From an uncultured Pseudomonadales bacterium (GTDB taxonomy: Bacteria > Pseudomonadota > Gammaproteobacteria > Pseudomonadales > Pseudohongiellaceae), in the NCBI GenBank assembly GCA_943842505.1, contig CALTDI010000010.1, positions 248,001 through 312,000 on the forward strand: DNA of 64,000 nt. Direction: 5' to 3'. Below the pieces are notes generated by a model. The model saw only the letters and a program-made list of their open reading frames with translations. It had not been told where the DNA came from and did no database searches. A program made the position numbers and the translations under genes. Position 1 is the first letter of the stretch. Each line of letters begins with the position of its first letter. This document shows, in pieces, positions 47,314 through 55,361 of this stretch.

Positions 47314-48510
47314 ATGTTCAGATCGAGAAAATTCCTCTATATCATTCTGTTGACCGGCTCCTTGTTTGTGCTGCATATAGGTCAAGAACTGCTAACTGTG
47401 CAGCTAAGCGCGGCAAGTAACGACCAGAGCGTCCCCCGCTTTGAGGTCGATCCTTTTTGGCCCCAACCGCTTCCTAATAAATGGATTCTCGGTCGAACCA
47501 TAGGCGTCGATGTTGATGAGAGAGACCATGTCTTCATCGTACACCGTGATTCCGACGACATGTTCATGTCCCAGGAGATAGGTTTAGACTTAGGAAACTC
47601 TCAATGCTGCACAGCAGCTCCGCCCATATTGGAATTTGATGCCGAAGGAAATCTGGTCAGTTCCTGGGGTGGCCCCTCTGCAAGCGGTGAATTCGAATGG
47701 CCTGCGTCCAATCATGGAATCGAGGTTGCCGCCAATGGCGATATTTGGATAGGCGGAAATGGAAGCGGCGATTCCCATGTATTGGTGTTCACTCGCAATG
47801 GCGAATATATTCGCACCATCGGTGAGCCAGGTAATGGTCGCGACAGTAACAGCACTACCCATTTCGCCCGCGTTGCCGAGATTGCTATCGATAGAACGGG
47901 CACCGAGGCCTATCTGGCGGATGGCTACACCAACCGGCGAGTCGCAGTAGTCGATGTGGCAACCGGAGCCTTCAAACGCTATTGGGGAGCCTATGGCAAT
48001 CGCCCGGATGATGACGCTGATAACAGCTATGTTCCGGGTCAGGCATTACCGCAGCAATTCAAGGGGCCGGTGCACTGTGCCGAGCCATCGAATGATGACC
48101 TGATCTATGTCTGTGATAGGGGCGGCGACAGAATTCAGGTGTTCAGGCCCGATGGAACCTTCATTAAGGAGGGGATGATTGCGCCGCAAACGCTAGCGAT
48201 GGGCTCAACCTGGGATATCGCTTTTTCTCAAGACGAGAATCAGGAGTTTATCTATGTGGCTGACGGCTCCAATATGAAGGTTCACATACTCGAGCGGGCC
48301 TCTCTGGAAGTACTTTACACTTTTGGAGAAGGGGGCAGGCAGCCAGGTATGTTCTTCTCGCCGCATAGCATAGCTACCGACTCGGAAGGGAATATTTATA
48401 CGACGGAAACCTATGAGGGTAAGCGGGTGCAGAAGTTTTTGTACACGGGCATGGTGCCGCTTCAGAATGTGCGGGAAGGTGCGGCTTGGCCAGCGCAGGA
48501 ACGCAACTGA
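47314..48510 (+). CDS. PAL-like six-bladed NHL beta-propeller protein
   Basis: A 398-residue exported protein (hydrophobic leader at about 7-21). NHL-type blades resemble peptidyl-alpha-hydroxyglycine alpha-amidating lyase. The three zinc histidines appear conserved: H134 in SNHGIEV, H254 in GPVHCAEP, H351 in SPHSIATD; the catalytic Tyr is in ADGYTNRR (Y205). In animals this fold cleaves hydroxyglycine-extended peptides to amides; bacterial homologues are common but uncharacterised. AAAAGGAAAA precedes the ATG. A PHM-like protein is encoded about 4 kb downstream. Confidence 0.8.
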   Translation: MFRSRKFLYIILLTGSLFVLHIGQELLTVQLSAASNDQSVPRFEVDPFWPQPLPNKWILGRTIGVDVDERDHVFIVHRDSDDMFMSQEIGLDLGNSQCCTAAPPILEFDAEGNLVSSWGGPSASGEFEWPASNHGIEVAANGDIWIGGNGSGDSHVLVFTRNGEYIRTIGEPGNGRDSNSTTHFARVAEIAIDRTGTEAYLADGYTNRRVAVVDVATGAFKRYWGAYGNRPDDDADNSYVPGQALPQQFKGPVHCAEPSNDDLIYVCDRGGDRIQVFRPDGTFIKEGMIAPQTLAMGSTWDIAFSQDENQEFIYVADGSNMKVHILERASLEVLYTFGEGGRQPGMFFSPHSIATDSEGNIYTTETYEGKRVQKFLYTGMVPLQNVREGAAWPAQERN

Positions 48511-48540
48511 GATTGAAGCCAGCATCCAAGGATATCTAAG

Positions 48541-48578
48541 GGGTTCAGCTAGTTCTATTGAACCCTTCGATAGTTTTT
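48541..48578 (+). terminator. Possible terminator between convergent genes
   Basis: GGGTTCA (48541-48547) pairs with TGAACCC (48559-48565); a TTTTTT run follows at 48573, 8 bp later. A small AGTTTTTTCTAAAAAACT palindrome overlaps the run. The spacing is not ideal. Confidence 0.4.
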
Positions 48579-48597
48579 TCTAAAAAACTCGCTGCCG

Positions 48598-49455
48598 CTA
48601 AGGCTGATTTTCCGCCTCGATCTTGCGTTCTTGCCGCTGCTGCTCTTCCTCTTTGACGGATTCTATTACCTCTAGAACGCCGTCAACGTCGGCGTCAGTC
48701 AGGTTCTCCGCGAAGGTGCCGGTCAGTTTGCTATCTGCCTGCAGCTCACCGTCTTCGAACAGCTTCCAGATTTCCTTGGCGTATTGTGTCTTCAGTAGTT
48801 GAGGAGCGAACTGGCCGTAGTAACTGCGAATTTTATTCACGTCACGCTCCAGCATGGCTTCGGCATTATTATTTGCGGCGGCATCCACGGCCTGTGGTAG
48901 GTCGATAATTACAGGGCCGTTCTCATCCACTAATATATTAAACTCCGACAGGTCGCCGTGAACCAGTCCTGCACAGAGCATGCGCACGACGAAGCGCATG
49001 ACCGTGGCGTGATCGCGCACCGCATCCTCGGCTGACAGTATGACTTCGCTGAGGCGTGGTGCCACAAGGCCCTCGCTGTCGGTGACCAACTCCATCAATA
49101 GGACGCCATCGACACAGGTATAGGGCTGGGGAACCCGTACCCCAGCAGCGGCGAGCTTGTTCAGCGCATCTACCTCGGCATTGTGCCAGGTCTGTTCCTG
49201 CTGCTCACGGCCGAACTTCGAGCCTTTATCCATGGCACGGCTGCGGCGGCTGTTGCGCGACTTGCGACCCTCTCTATAGAGTACCGCCTGCTTAAAGCCA
49301 CGGTTCGCAGCCTCCTTGTAGACCTTGGCGCAACGAATCTCGGCGTTGCAGCGCACTACATAGACATCGGCTTCCTTGCCGCTCATTAACCTGCTGACGA
49401 CCTCATCTATAAGGCCTTCATCTATGAGGGGCTGGATTCGCTTGGGGATTTTCAT
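48598..49455 (-). CDS. RIO1-like serine protein kinase (PA4780 family)
   Basis: A 285-residue atypical kinase. SGKEADVYVVRC resembles the nucleotide loop, CAKVYKE holds the ATP lysine, GLVHGDLSEFNILV the catalytic Asp and Asn, and VIIDLPQAVD the metal Asp. RIO kinases of this PA4780 group are widespread in gammaproteobacteria; targets are unknown, with ribosome-related roles suspected from eukaryotic RIO proteins. The C-terminus is a charged tail (KEEEQQRQERK). No partner gene is adjacent. Confidence 0.9.
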   Translation of the reverse strand: MKIPKRIQPLIDEGLIDEVVSRLMSGKEADVYVVRCNAEIRCAKVYKEAANRGFKQAVLYREGRKSRNSRRSRAMDKGSKFGREQQEQTWHNAEVDALNKLAAAGVRVPQPYTCVDGVLLMELVTDSEGLVAPRLSEVILSAEDAVRDHATVMRFVVRMLCAGLVHGDLSEFNILVDENGPVIIDLPQAVDAAANNNAEAMLERDVNKIRSYYGQFAPQLLKTQYAKEIWKLFEDGELQADSKLTGTFAENLTDADVDGVLEVIESVKEEEQQRQERKIEAENQP

Positions 49456-49666
49456 GGCGTCTTTTTACAGTACTTGGGTTGGGGATGCTAGGGGAAGCTT
49501 AAACTATTGAAAGATGGAAGTGTGGGAGAGTCGAGTAGGGCAGCATAATAGCGCTGAGTTGGAGCTATGGGGTAGCCTCCTTTGTTTGTAGAGGACCCAT
49601 AGTCACTTAGCCATCTATATCCCATTTGGGTGCCCTGGGTGATGTCTCACCTTCTGGTGCTTGAGT

Positions 49667-50623
49667 TCATAGCACCATCGTCAATGCCACCGCGCCGCAC
49701 ATGGCATATAGCCCCTTTGGCACCCACATCATTACGGTGTCTTGAAAACGTGCCAGCTGCTGTTCGGCTATGTGTCGCTGCTGCTCCAGAGTCTCTGCTA
49801 GTCGGCCGCTGGCTTCAGCAGAGATCAAAATAGAACGAAATGCAGGGTTCGGCAGGAGAGAGCAATCGGCTAGGGATTGACTTAATGGATGCCCGTTTTC
49901 CAGATCATTTGAGGCCGCTTTGATTGCCTTGCGATAGGAAGCTTGATTCAGTAGGTCGGCCATCTGACGCAATGCGGACACCAGGTCTACACCGGCTGCC
50001 ACTTGTGTGCCCAGCAAGGCGTACCAGTGAGCTATTAGCGCCCATTGGTAAGCCTTGTGTTGCTGCATTCCAAATCGCCAGGCTTTGTCCAGCCACCACC
50101 AGCCATCCTTCAATACAATGCTTACAGTCTTGTGAATAATGGCATAGCAGATAAGACACCAGAGAGTGTTGCTGACGAATGCGGCGAGCAGCCCCTGTCC
50201 TTGCGCGGCTACCAGTGCCAGGCTGGCACCCCAGCCAACAAATAGCAGCAAATAGAGTAGATAAAATTTCGATTTCAGTTTGCGCTGATGTGCCTCTCGA
50301 TTTTCGTAGTCCGCTGCAAGCTGCTGTAGCGCCGGGCAGAGTCTGCCGGCATTATTGGCGGCGCTGAGTGTGAGCTGCTGTGGTGCGCTAATCAGCTCAA
50401 GACACTTCATTGCCGCCGGCAGGCTGGAGCCCTTCTGCAGTTGTTGCAATATGACAGGTCCCGCTGGATGAGCCATGGTAGTAGCTTTGGCCCAGGCATC
50501 AGCAAGCGGTATTCCTGAAGTAATCAAGGTTGCCAACTCGCGTAGCGGCTGGGCTTGTAATGGTGGGTAGTTGAATCGTGATTTTCCGGGCATGTCGATT
50601 TCGGTAGTTGCTTGTGCGGTCAT
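49667..50623 (-). CDS. Orphan type II secretion/type IV pilus F-like membrane protein
   Basis: A roughly 318-residue GspF/PilC-like inner-membrane protein with two T2SF repeats, each followed by hydrophobic segments (about 115-165 and 300-318 of the visible frame). LATLITSGIPLADAW and YALLGTQVAAGVDLVSALRQM are the matching repeat starts. Known family members are platform proteins for pilus or secretion assembly, but no E, D or pilin gene is near. It is shorter than usual (about 400). Start uncertain: ATG 50623 or ATG 50593, with TTG 50644 also possible. Confidence 0.7.
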   Translation of the reverse strand: MTAQATTEIDMPGKSRFNYPPLQAQPLRELATLITSGIPLADAWAKATTMAHPAGPVILQQLQKGSSLPAAMKCLELISAPQQLTLSAANNAGRLCPALQQLAADYENREAHQRKLKSKFYLLYLLLFVGWGASLALVAAQGQGLLAAFVSNTLWCLICYAIIHKTVSIVLKDGWWWLDKAWRFGMQQHKAYQWALIAHWYALLGTQVAAGVDLVSALRQMADLLNQASYRKAIKAASNDLENGHPLSQSLADCSLLPNPAFRSILISAEASGRLAETLEQQRHIAEQQLARFQDTVMMWVPKGLYAMCGAVALTMVL

Positions 50624-50777
50624 TCTACAGAATGCCACAGGCAATGCGAAAAATGCGGAGAATAGAGTAGTATTCTGTACTCGGTGATTAGGAGAAGCTT
50701 GCGCTTGGGAAATAGTAATCCGTTCGTCGTGATGTGATACTTCATCACACCTCTGCTACTAAACTTAATGGGAGGGG

Positions 50778-51335
50778 ATGTTTGTGGAAGTTTTCGATGT
50801 TTTGATTTTGGGAGCAGAGCTGTCGATGGCGCTGGCGGGATTCGCGGGTATTATTGCGACATTTCAGTTTCGCGACACGGAGAAGATACGCCGGGCTGAC
50901 GTAGTTGGTCTTAGCATAATCGTGGTTTATTCTCTTCTGGCCGCACTGCAATGTGGTGTGATTCTAATCTTGAATGTCATCGGGATTTCCTCGTCAGCAC
51001 TTTGGGCAACCGGCAGCGTCCTCAGCGCGTCTGCCATGGGCTATAACCTTTACGCCTTCTCCAAAAATATGAAGGGAGCCGTCAGGAACAGGAAGTTGAT
51101 CGCAATGATGTGGGTGCTGCAATGGGTGTCTGTGCTTGTGTTTGCTGCAAATATTCTTAATGTCCTAGATGTCGTCTTCCACAGAACGCCGGGCCCATTC
51201 CTTGTAGGCCTAGCGTGGGGGTTGGGGCTTGCGGGATGGATGTTTATTCGCCTGTTGCTCCCTCCCATCTGGCGAACTATACATAAGCAGGAGGCGCACG
51301 GAAAAGTGGTTAAAGAAAATGGATTGGCTTCCTAG
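50778..51335 (+). CDS. Hypothetical membrane protein
   Basis: A 185-residue protein with four or five membrane helices (about 8-28, 42-66, 72-92, 107-127 and 140-162). GGGAGGGG lies immediately before the ATG. I recognise no family. The pattern LILGAELSMALAGFAGIIATF is repeated in many unannotated marine proteins, but I cannot name a role. Confidence 0.6.
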   Translation: MFVEVFDVLILGAELSMALAGFAGIIATFQFRDTEKIRRADVVGLSIIVVYSLLAALQCGVILILNVIGISSSALWATGSVLSASAMGYNLYAFSKNMKGAVRNRKLIAMMWVLQWVSVLVFAANILNVLDVVFHRTPGPFLVGLAWGLGLAGWMFIRLLLPPIWRTIHKQEAHGKVVKENGLAS

Positions 51336-51532
51336 AGCTAAGCCATAGTATGTTTGTTAGCAATGAGAAGCTTAGTCAGAACTTTTCCGCTAGAAAGAGA
51401 GGTTATAGAATCAGAAAACGCTCTTAATCATTGCTTTCGGTCAAGTTTGGATGTTGGCTGTGTAGCATACTTACATACAGCGACAACTCGCTTAAATTGT
51501 TAAGTTGTTAGTGAGCCCCTCACATCACTGCC

Positions 51533-51811
51533 TCAATTGCTCTGGTTCGCTCGGATGAAATCGATTTCTTCACGAGCCTGTGCTGCTAAACTTTCCTGCT
51601 GATTGACGGTCATGCAGGTAAAACGACTTATGTTGCTGGTAGTTGACCTTTCCCTGGAGCAAACGAGTTTTTCACCTTCGGAGCTGACTGTCGCATTATA
51701 AGCCTCTACCTGTCGCTGTGATGTAATTCTGGGGATGCCACTGTTGTCGTACAGGTTTGCACAACCGGCGAGTGATAGCGCGAGAGCCGCGTTTATTATT
51801 AGTATTTTCAT
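51533..51811 (-). CDS. Small lipoprotein
   Basis: A 92-residue protein with a lipobox (LAGC). Three in-frame ATGs lie close together (51826, 51817 and 51811); I prefer 51811, since GGAAG lies 8 bp upstream and the signal length is normal. The mature part has two cysteines (about 20 residues apart) that may form a disulfide. No family recognised. Confidence 0.6.
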   Translation of the reverse strand: MKILIINAALALSLAGCANLYDNSGIPRITSQRQVEAYNATVSSEGEKLVCSRERSTTSNISRFTCMTVNQQESLAAQAREEIDFIRANQSN

Positions 51812-52204
51812 TTTCATTGCTTCCATTCTTTGTGTCGGTTCGAGGACTACTCGTTCATGGCGAACTTACCCCTATTCAGGGTATTTGTCATGGAATATTT
51901 AGTCGAAACCTGGCCGTGCGAATTTGCTCCTATTGCTTGGTAACGGGGTGTAGCAGTGGAGTGTCAGCTTCGACTAGAAGTCGCTACTTGAACTAGGCGG
52001 CGGTAGGGTGAGTATTTAAATCTTACGCGCTGGTTCGACTGGGTGAATTCATTGGCATGGTTGCGTTTAGCGCTATTCGATTGGTTTCAGGATGCTCTCA
52101 GATATCGCCTGCATTTGACGCCACCTGTCTTTTTTTGTGCAGGTTGGGGTATTTTTGGACTTGGCCTATCTGGCAGCCACTTTGCATACCTTGAAGTTGG
52201 TAAG

Positions 52205-52249
52205 AAGAGAAGAGAAGAGAAGAGAAGAGAAGAGAAGAGAAGAGAAGAG
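52205..52249. repeat. Pentanucleotide microsatellite (AAGAG)9
   Basis: Nine exact AAGAG units in a row. Read in the 52043-52279 frame they give KRREE repeats. Such tracts slip easily during replication; any change other than three units would shift a reading frame across it. No promoter boxes clearly flank it. Confidence 0.95.
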
Positions 52250-52339
52250 GGTAAACGCCCAGTCCGCCCCAAGAGCTAGAGCCTCTTTTTGATAGCTCGA
52301 ATCAAGAAGAGTACCTGCGTTAAATAATAGGGGGCGGCT

Positions 52340-52405
52340 ATGCTTATCAGCGTGTGTATTGCACGATTATTGAAATACGCAGATATTTCAATATTTGATA
52401 AGCAT
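52340..52405. other. Structured inverted-repeat element (possible three-way junction)
   Basis: A 10-bp outer stem (ATGCTTATCA at 52340-52349 with TGATAAGCAT at 52396-52405) encloses two inner stems: CGTG/CACG (52351-52354 with 52362-52365) and TATTGAAATA/TATTTCAATA (52368-52377 with 52384-52393). Only one or two unpaired bases separate the stems. It could be a small structured RNA, a 5' leader or a DNA element; neither can be chosen from sequence alone. Confidence 0.55.
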
Positions 52406-52551
52406 TAGGCCTCAATAACGTCCATATCTGCGGTGATTTCCATACAAAGAGACGGTGCAATCGTACTATAATCGGCCCCTGTTGGATCGAGGGCCTGTGC
52501 AACGCACAGAATCTCCCTCAAGAATTATAGAGCTGCATTGAAGCTAGTCTA

Positions 52552-52565
52552 TTGATCCGCGTCAA
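52552..52565 (+). promoter_or_regulatory. FNR/Anr-type box
   Basis: TTGATCCGCGTCAA matches the TTGATnnnnATCAA consensus at 9 of 10 defined positions. It ends 99 bp before the start codon of the cytochrome c/copper monooxygenase gene. This suggests control by oxygen or redox state through an FNR-family regulator. Confidence 0.5.
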
Positions 52566-52664
52566 TGAACACATATACGTAGCAAAATTTCAAGAATACT
52601 TACTTTGAGCTGAATTGGATTAGATTCGTCCATAGCTTTGGTGAGTCATAAGGAGAATTGGACA

Positions 52665-54113
52665 ATGCAAAAATTTAACCCTATCAGCCTGCTAGGCCTG
52701 TTGCTGGCATTCGCCGCACCCGCCGCAGTATTTGCCCAGGCCGACCAAATTACTTTTCACAAGGACATTGAGCCAATCCTGCAGCGCAGCTGTCAGAGCT
52801 GCCACAGAGATGGCGGCGTTGGCCCAATGCCATTGGTAAGCTACGATCAGGTAGCGCCTTTCGCTGGCTTGATAGAATACAAGACTGCGATCAGAGATCG
52901 CGCCGGTGCCATGCCGCCTTGGTATGTTGAAAAAGGCATCGGTATTCAAGAATTTAAGAACGATGTCTCCCTGACTGACGACGAGATCGCAGCGATTTCT
53001 GCCTGGGCGCGAAGTGGTACGCCCAAGGGTAACGAAGCAGACGCGCCCGCTGCGCTTGTCTTCGATGACAGCGTTAAATGGACTGCCGGCGAGCCGGATC
53101 TGGTTCTAGTCAGCAACACAGTGACCAAGCTTGCTGGCACGGCGGACTGGTGGGGCGAGATCGACAGCATGCTCATCGATATTCCAGAAGACCGCTGGGT
53201 TAAGTCAGTTGAGGTTGTTGAAGTAAATGACGTCAACAATCAGGCAGACAAGGGACGCGACACAGTCGGTGGCGCTTACATCTTTCACCACATGATCTGG
53301 GGCACGGCTGATCTAGACGAGAACGGCAATCGCACTGGTCCTTCTCTTGCGTGGCCGGTTCATGAAGTGGGTCGTAACGCAGACATCTTCGATGAGGAAG
53401 CAGGCCGCCTTTTAAGGGCCGGTAGCTACCTAGTATCCGATTCCGTGCATTTGCATTCCAACGGTCGAGATACTGACGCTCACCTGGAAATCGGCTTTCG
53501 TTTTCATCCAGTAGGCTATGCACCGAAATTTAAGGATGCCTTCTTCAATGCCCAGGGCAATGGCGTAGATATTAGTATCCGTGGCAACGAGAAAGACCAA
53601 GAGCTTCACGCCTACACCACTCTGACCGAGCACACCAAGATCTCTACCTTCGAGCCGCATCTGCACGCTCCGGGTGAGCGCATGTGTCTGGAAGCGATCT
53701 GGGGCTACAACGTGGAAACGCTGTCATGCGTAGGCTACGACCACAACTGGGTTCGTGGCTATGCCTATGCAGATGATTTTGCACCTCTCTTACCTGCGGG
53801 TACGATCCTGCACATTGTGGGTTATATGAACAACACAGAAACCAACCCTAACGTGCCAGATGCCAGAAACTGGCAGGGTTCAGGCAATCGCTCTGTGACT
53901 AATATGTTTATCGATCTGGGAATTCGGGTAACTATGACTGACGAGCAGTTCTTCGCTGAAATGGAGAAGCGTCGCCAGAACCTAAATTTGGGTCCTAATG
54001 ATCATGTGGTTGGCTGCCCTCTATGTCTATTGCCATTGGTTCAGCCACTAGGCAACGCATCGGCAAGCCAGGAGCCTGCTAACGATGTTGCACTTCAGGG
54101 AGCGGGCCAATAA
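52665..54113 (+). CDS. Cytochrome c fused to PHM-like copper monooxygenase domain
   Basis: A 482-residue exported protein. ATG 52665 has AAGGAG 8-9 bp upstream and a signal peptide (ending VFAQA). A small cytochrome c domain holds the heme site CQSCH (43-47) and a likely Met ligand in AMPPWY (M83). The rest resembles type II copper, ascorbate-dependent monooxygenases such as PHM/DBM: HHM at 208-210, HLH at 262-264, PHLHAPG with H332 and H334, and Met in VTNMF (M414). This suggests two copper sites and direct electron feed from heme. The substrate is unknown. Its stop overlaps the next start (TAATG). Confidence 0.82.
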   Translation: MQKFNPISLLGLLLAFAAPAAVFAQADQITFHKDIEPILQRSCQSCHRDGGVGPMPLVSYDQVAPFAGLIEYKTAIRDRAGAMPPWYVEKGIGIQEFKNDVSLTDDEIAAISAWARSGTPKGNEADAPAALVFDDSVKWTAGEPDLVLVSNTVTKLAGTADWWGEIDSMLIDIPEDRWVKSVEVVEVNDVNNQADKGRDTVGGAYIFHHMIWGTADLDENGNRTGPSLAWPVHEVGRNADIFDEEAGRLLRAGSYLVSDSVHLHSNGRDTDAHLEIGFRFHPVGYAPKFKDAFFNAQGNGVDISIRGNEKDQELHAYTTLTEHTKISTFEPHLHAPGERMCLEAIWGYNVETLSCVGYDHNWVRGYAYADDFAPLLPAGTILHIVGYMNNTETNPNVPDARNWQGSGNRSVTNMFIDLGIRVTMTDEQFFAEMEKRRQNLNLGPNDHVVGCPLCLLPLVQPLGNASASQEPANDVALQGAGQ

Positions 54114-55096
54114 TGAACATAAGTAATCAGCTAATCCGCAAGGCAGCGGCCCTTGGCTTCGCTGCTCTAGCTTTCGCCTCGATAAACCTGGCGCAGGCTG
54201 AATCTTTCAATTTCGGTAAGAACATAGAAGTAGCCTACGAAGGCTGGCGCCCACTGGAAGACGGGACCTTCAACTTCATGTTCGGTTACATGAATGAGAA
54301 TTGGGAAGAGGAGATCGATATAGAGGTAGGCGAGAATAACTTTCTCTCCCCGGGTCCGGCCGATCGCGGTCAACCCACTCATTTCCTCCCCAGACGCAAT
54401 CGCTTTACTTTCGAGGTTAACGTCCCCTCCGACTGGGGTGATCGTGAATTGGTTTGGGAGTTAACCGTTCGTGGTGAGACGCGCCGTGCCTATGCGACGC
54501 TAAAGCCCGATTACCTGGTGGACAATATGGTAATCGCCTCTGAGACCGGCTCTTTGGGTGCTGGTACCTCAAGCCCGGAATCCAGAGCGAATGTCGCGCC
54601 GGTAGTCACACTTCAGGGTGACACTGTCGATGGCAAGCATATGCGTACAGTGCGGGTAGGTGAGCCGCTGAGCTTCGAGACAAACCTTGTTGATGATGGT
54701 GTTCCCAGAACGCGAAGCATGGTGGACACTGTGCGTGCTATCGCGGCAGGTAGTGGCGAAGGAACTACCGAGCAGATGGTGCAGAATCAGATGGCCCTGC
54801 GGATTCCATGGAAGCCCACGGTGCAGAAGATCAATGGATTGTTCCTGTCATGGAATGTCTATCGTGGCGCAGGCAAGGTGACTTTTGATCCACCTCAGCC
54901 GAAAGTATGGGAAGACACACGCCCCGGTTCTAACTCCGCATGGGGTTTATCCTGGTCTCCGCCGGAGATTCCTGCCAACGGCATGATCGGAACTACAGTC
55001 ACATTCGAGGAGCCAGGCGAATACGTCTTATGGGGCCGTGGCGATGACGGCGGTCTCTATCACGATGCCTATATGACAGTGACGGTAACGCCTTAG
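54113..55096 (+). CDS. Exported partner protein of the copper monooxygenase, unknown function
   Basis: A 327-residue secreted protein (signal ending LAQAES) with no membrane segment after it. Mostly beta-strand, with Trp-rich stretches and a C-terminal segment TFEEPGEYVLWGRGDDGG that looks like an Ig-like or cupredoxin-like strand pair. Conserved metal-binding residues are not obvious. It begins inside the stop of the monooxygenase gene, so it is translationally coupled and probably part of the same complex. I recognise no named family. Confidence 0.7.
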   Translation: MNISNQLIRKAAALGFAALAFASINLAQAESFNFGKNIEVAYEGWRPLEDGTFNFMFGYMNENWEEEIDIEVGENNFLSPGPADRGQPTHFLPRRNRFTFEVNVPSDWGDRELVWELTVRGETRRAYATLKPDYLVDNMVIASETGSLGAGTSSPESRANVAPVVTLQGDTVDGKHMRTVRVGEPLSFETNLVDDGVPRTRSMVDTVRAIAAGSGEGTTEQMVQNQMALRIPWKPTVQKINGLFLSWNVYRGAGKVTFDPPQPKVWEDTRPGSNSAWGLSWSPPEIPANGMIGTTVTFEEPGEYVLWGRGDDGGLYHDAYMTVTVTP

Positions 55097-55110
55097 AACG
55101 ATTCCTGATT

Positions 55111-55142
55111 AAAGGCTCGAGAAATTCAATTCTCGAGCCTTT
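55111..55142 (+). terminator. Intrinsic terminator of the monooxygenase operon
   Basis: A 13-bp perfect stem, AAAGGCTCGAGAA (55111-55123) with TTCTCGAGCCTTT (55130-55142) around a 6-nt loop, ending in T residues. Confidence 0.75.
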
Positions 55143-55361
55143 AATAATAAGTAACGCCCCCCACCTTTTCTTCGCTTATCCGCTTGTTCCTCTCGCTAGG
55201 AGCAATAGTGGGCACTGACAACGTGAGCCATTTGTTGCAGAATGAAGACGTTAACACACTGCTTGATCGGTAACTGCGCTTTTCATAAGTAGAATGAAAC
55301 GCGAGATTAAGGCTGCGCAATTGAAGGAAAAGCTAGAACAAGAGCCAAGAGGAACAGCTGA

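Larger units (their letters stand above)
51827..52664. other. Long intergenic region with repeats and regulatory elements
   Basis: About 840 bp between the lipoprotein and the cytochrome/monooxygenase gene, without a convincing gene. It contains a pentanucleotide microsatellite (52205-52249), a multi-stem inverted-repeat element (52340-52405) and an FNR-type box (52552-52565). A 78-codon frame (GTG 52043 to 52279) runs through the microsatellite but has no ribosome site or family match. Confidence 0.6.

Noticed and set aside
51757..51996. 79-codon plus-strand frame overlapping the small lipoprotein gene
   Set aside because: Antisense to a lipoprotein with a good lipobox; no ribosome site.
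52043..52279. 78-codon frame through the microsatellite
   Set aside because: GTG start without a ribosome site, no family match, and half its C-terminus comes from the AAGAG repeat.
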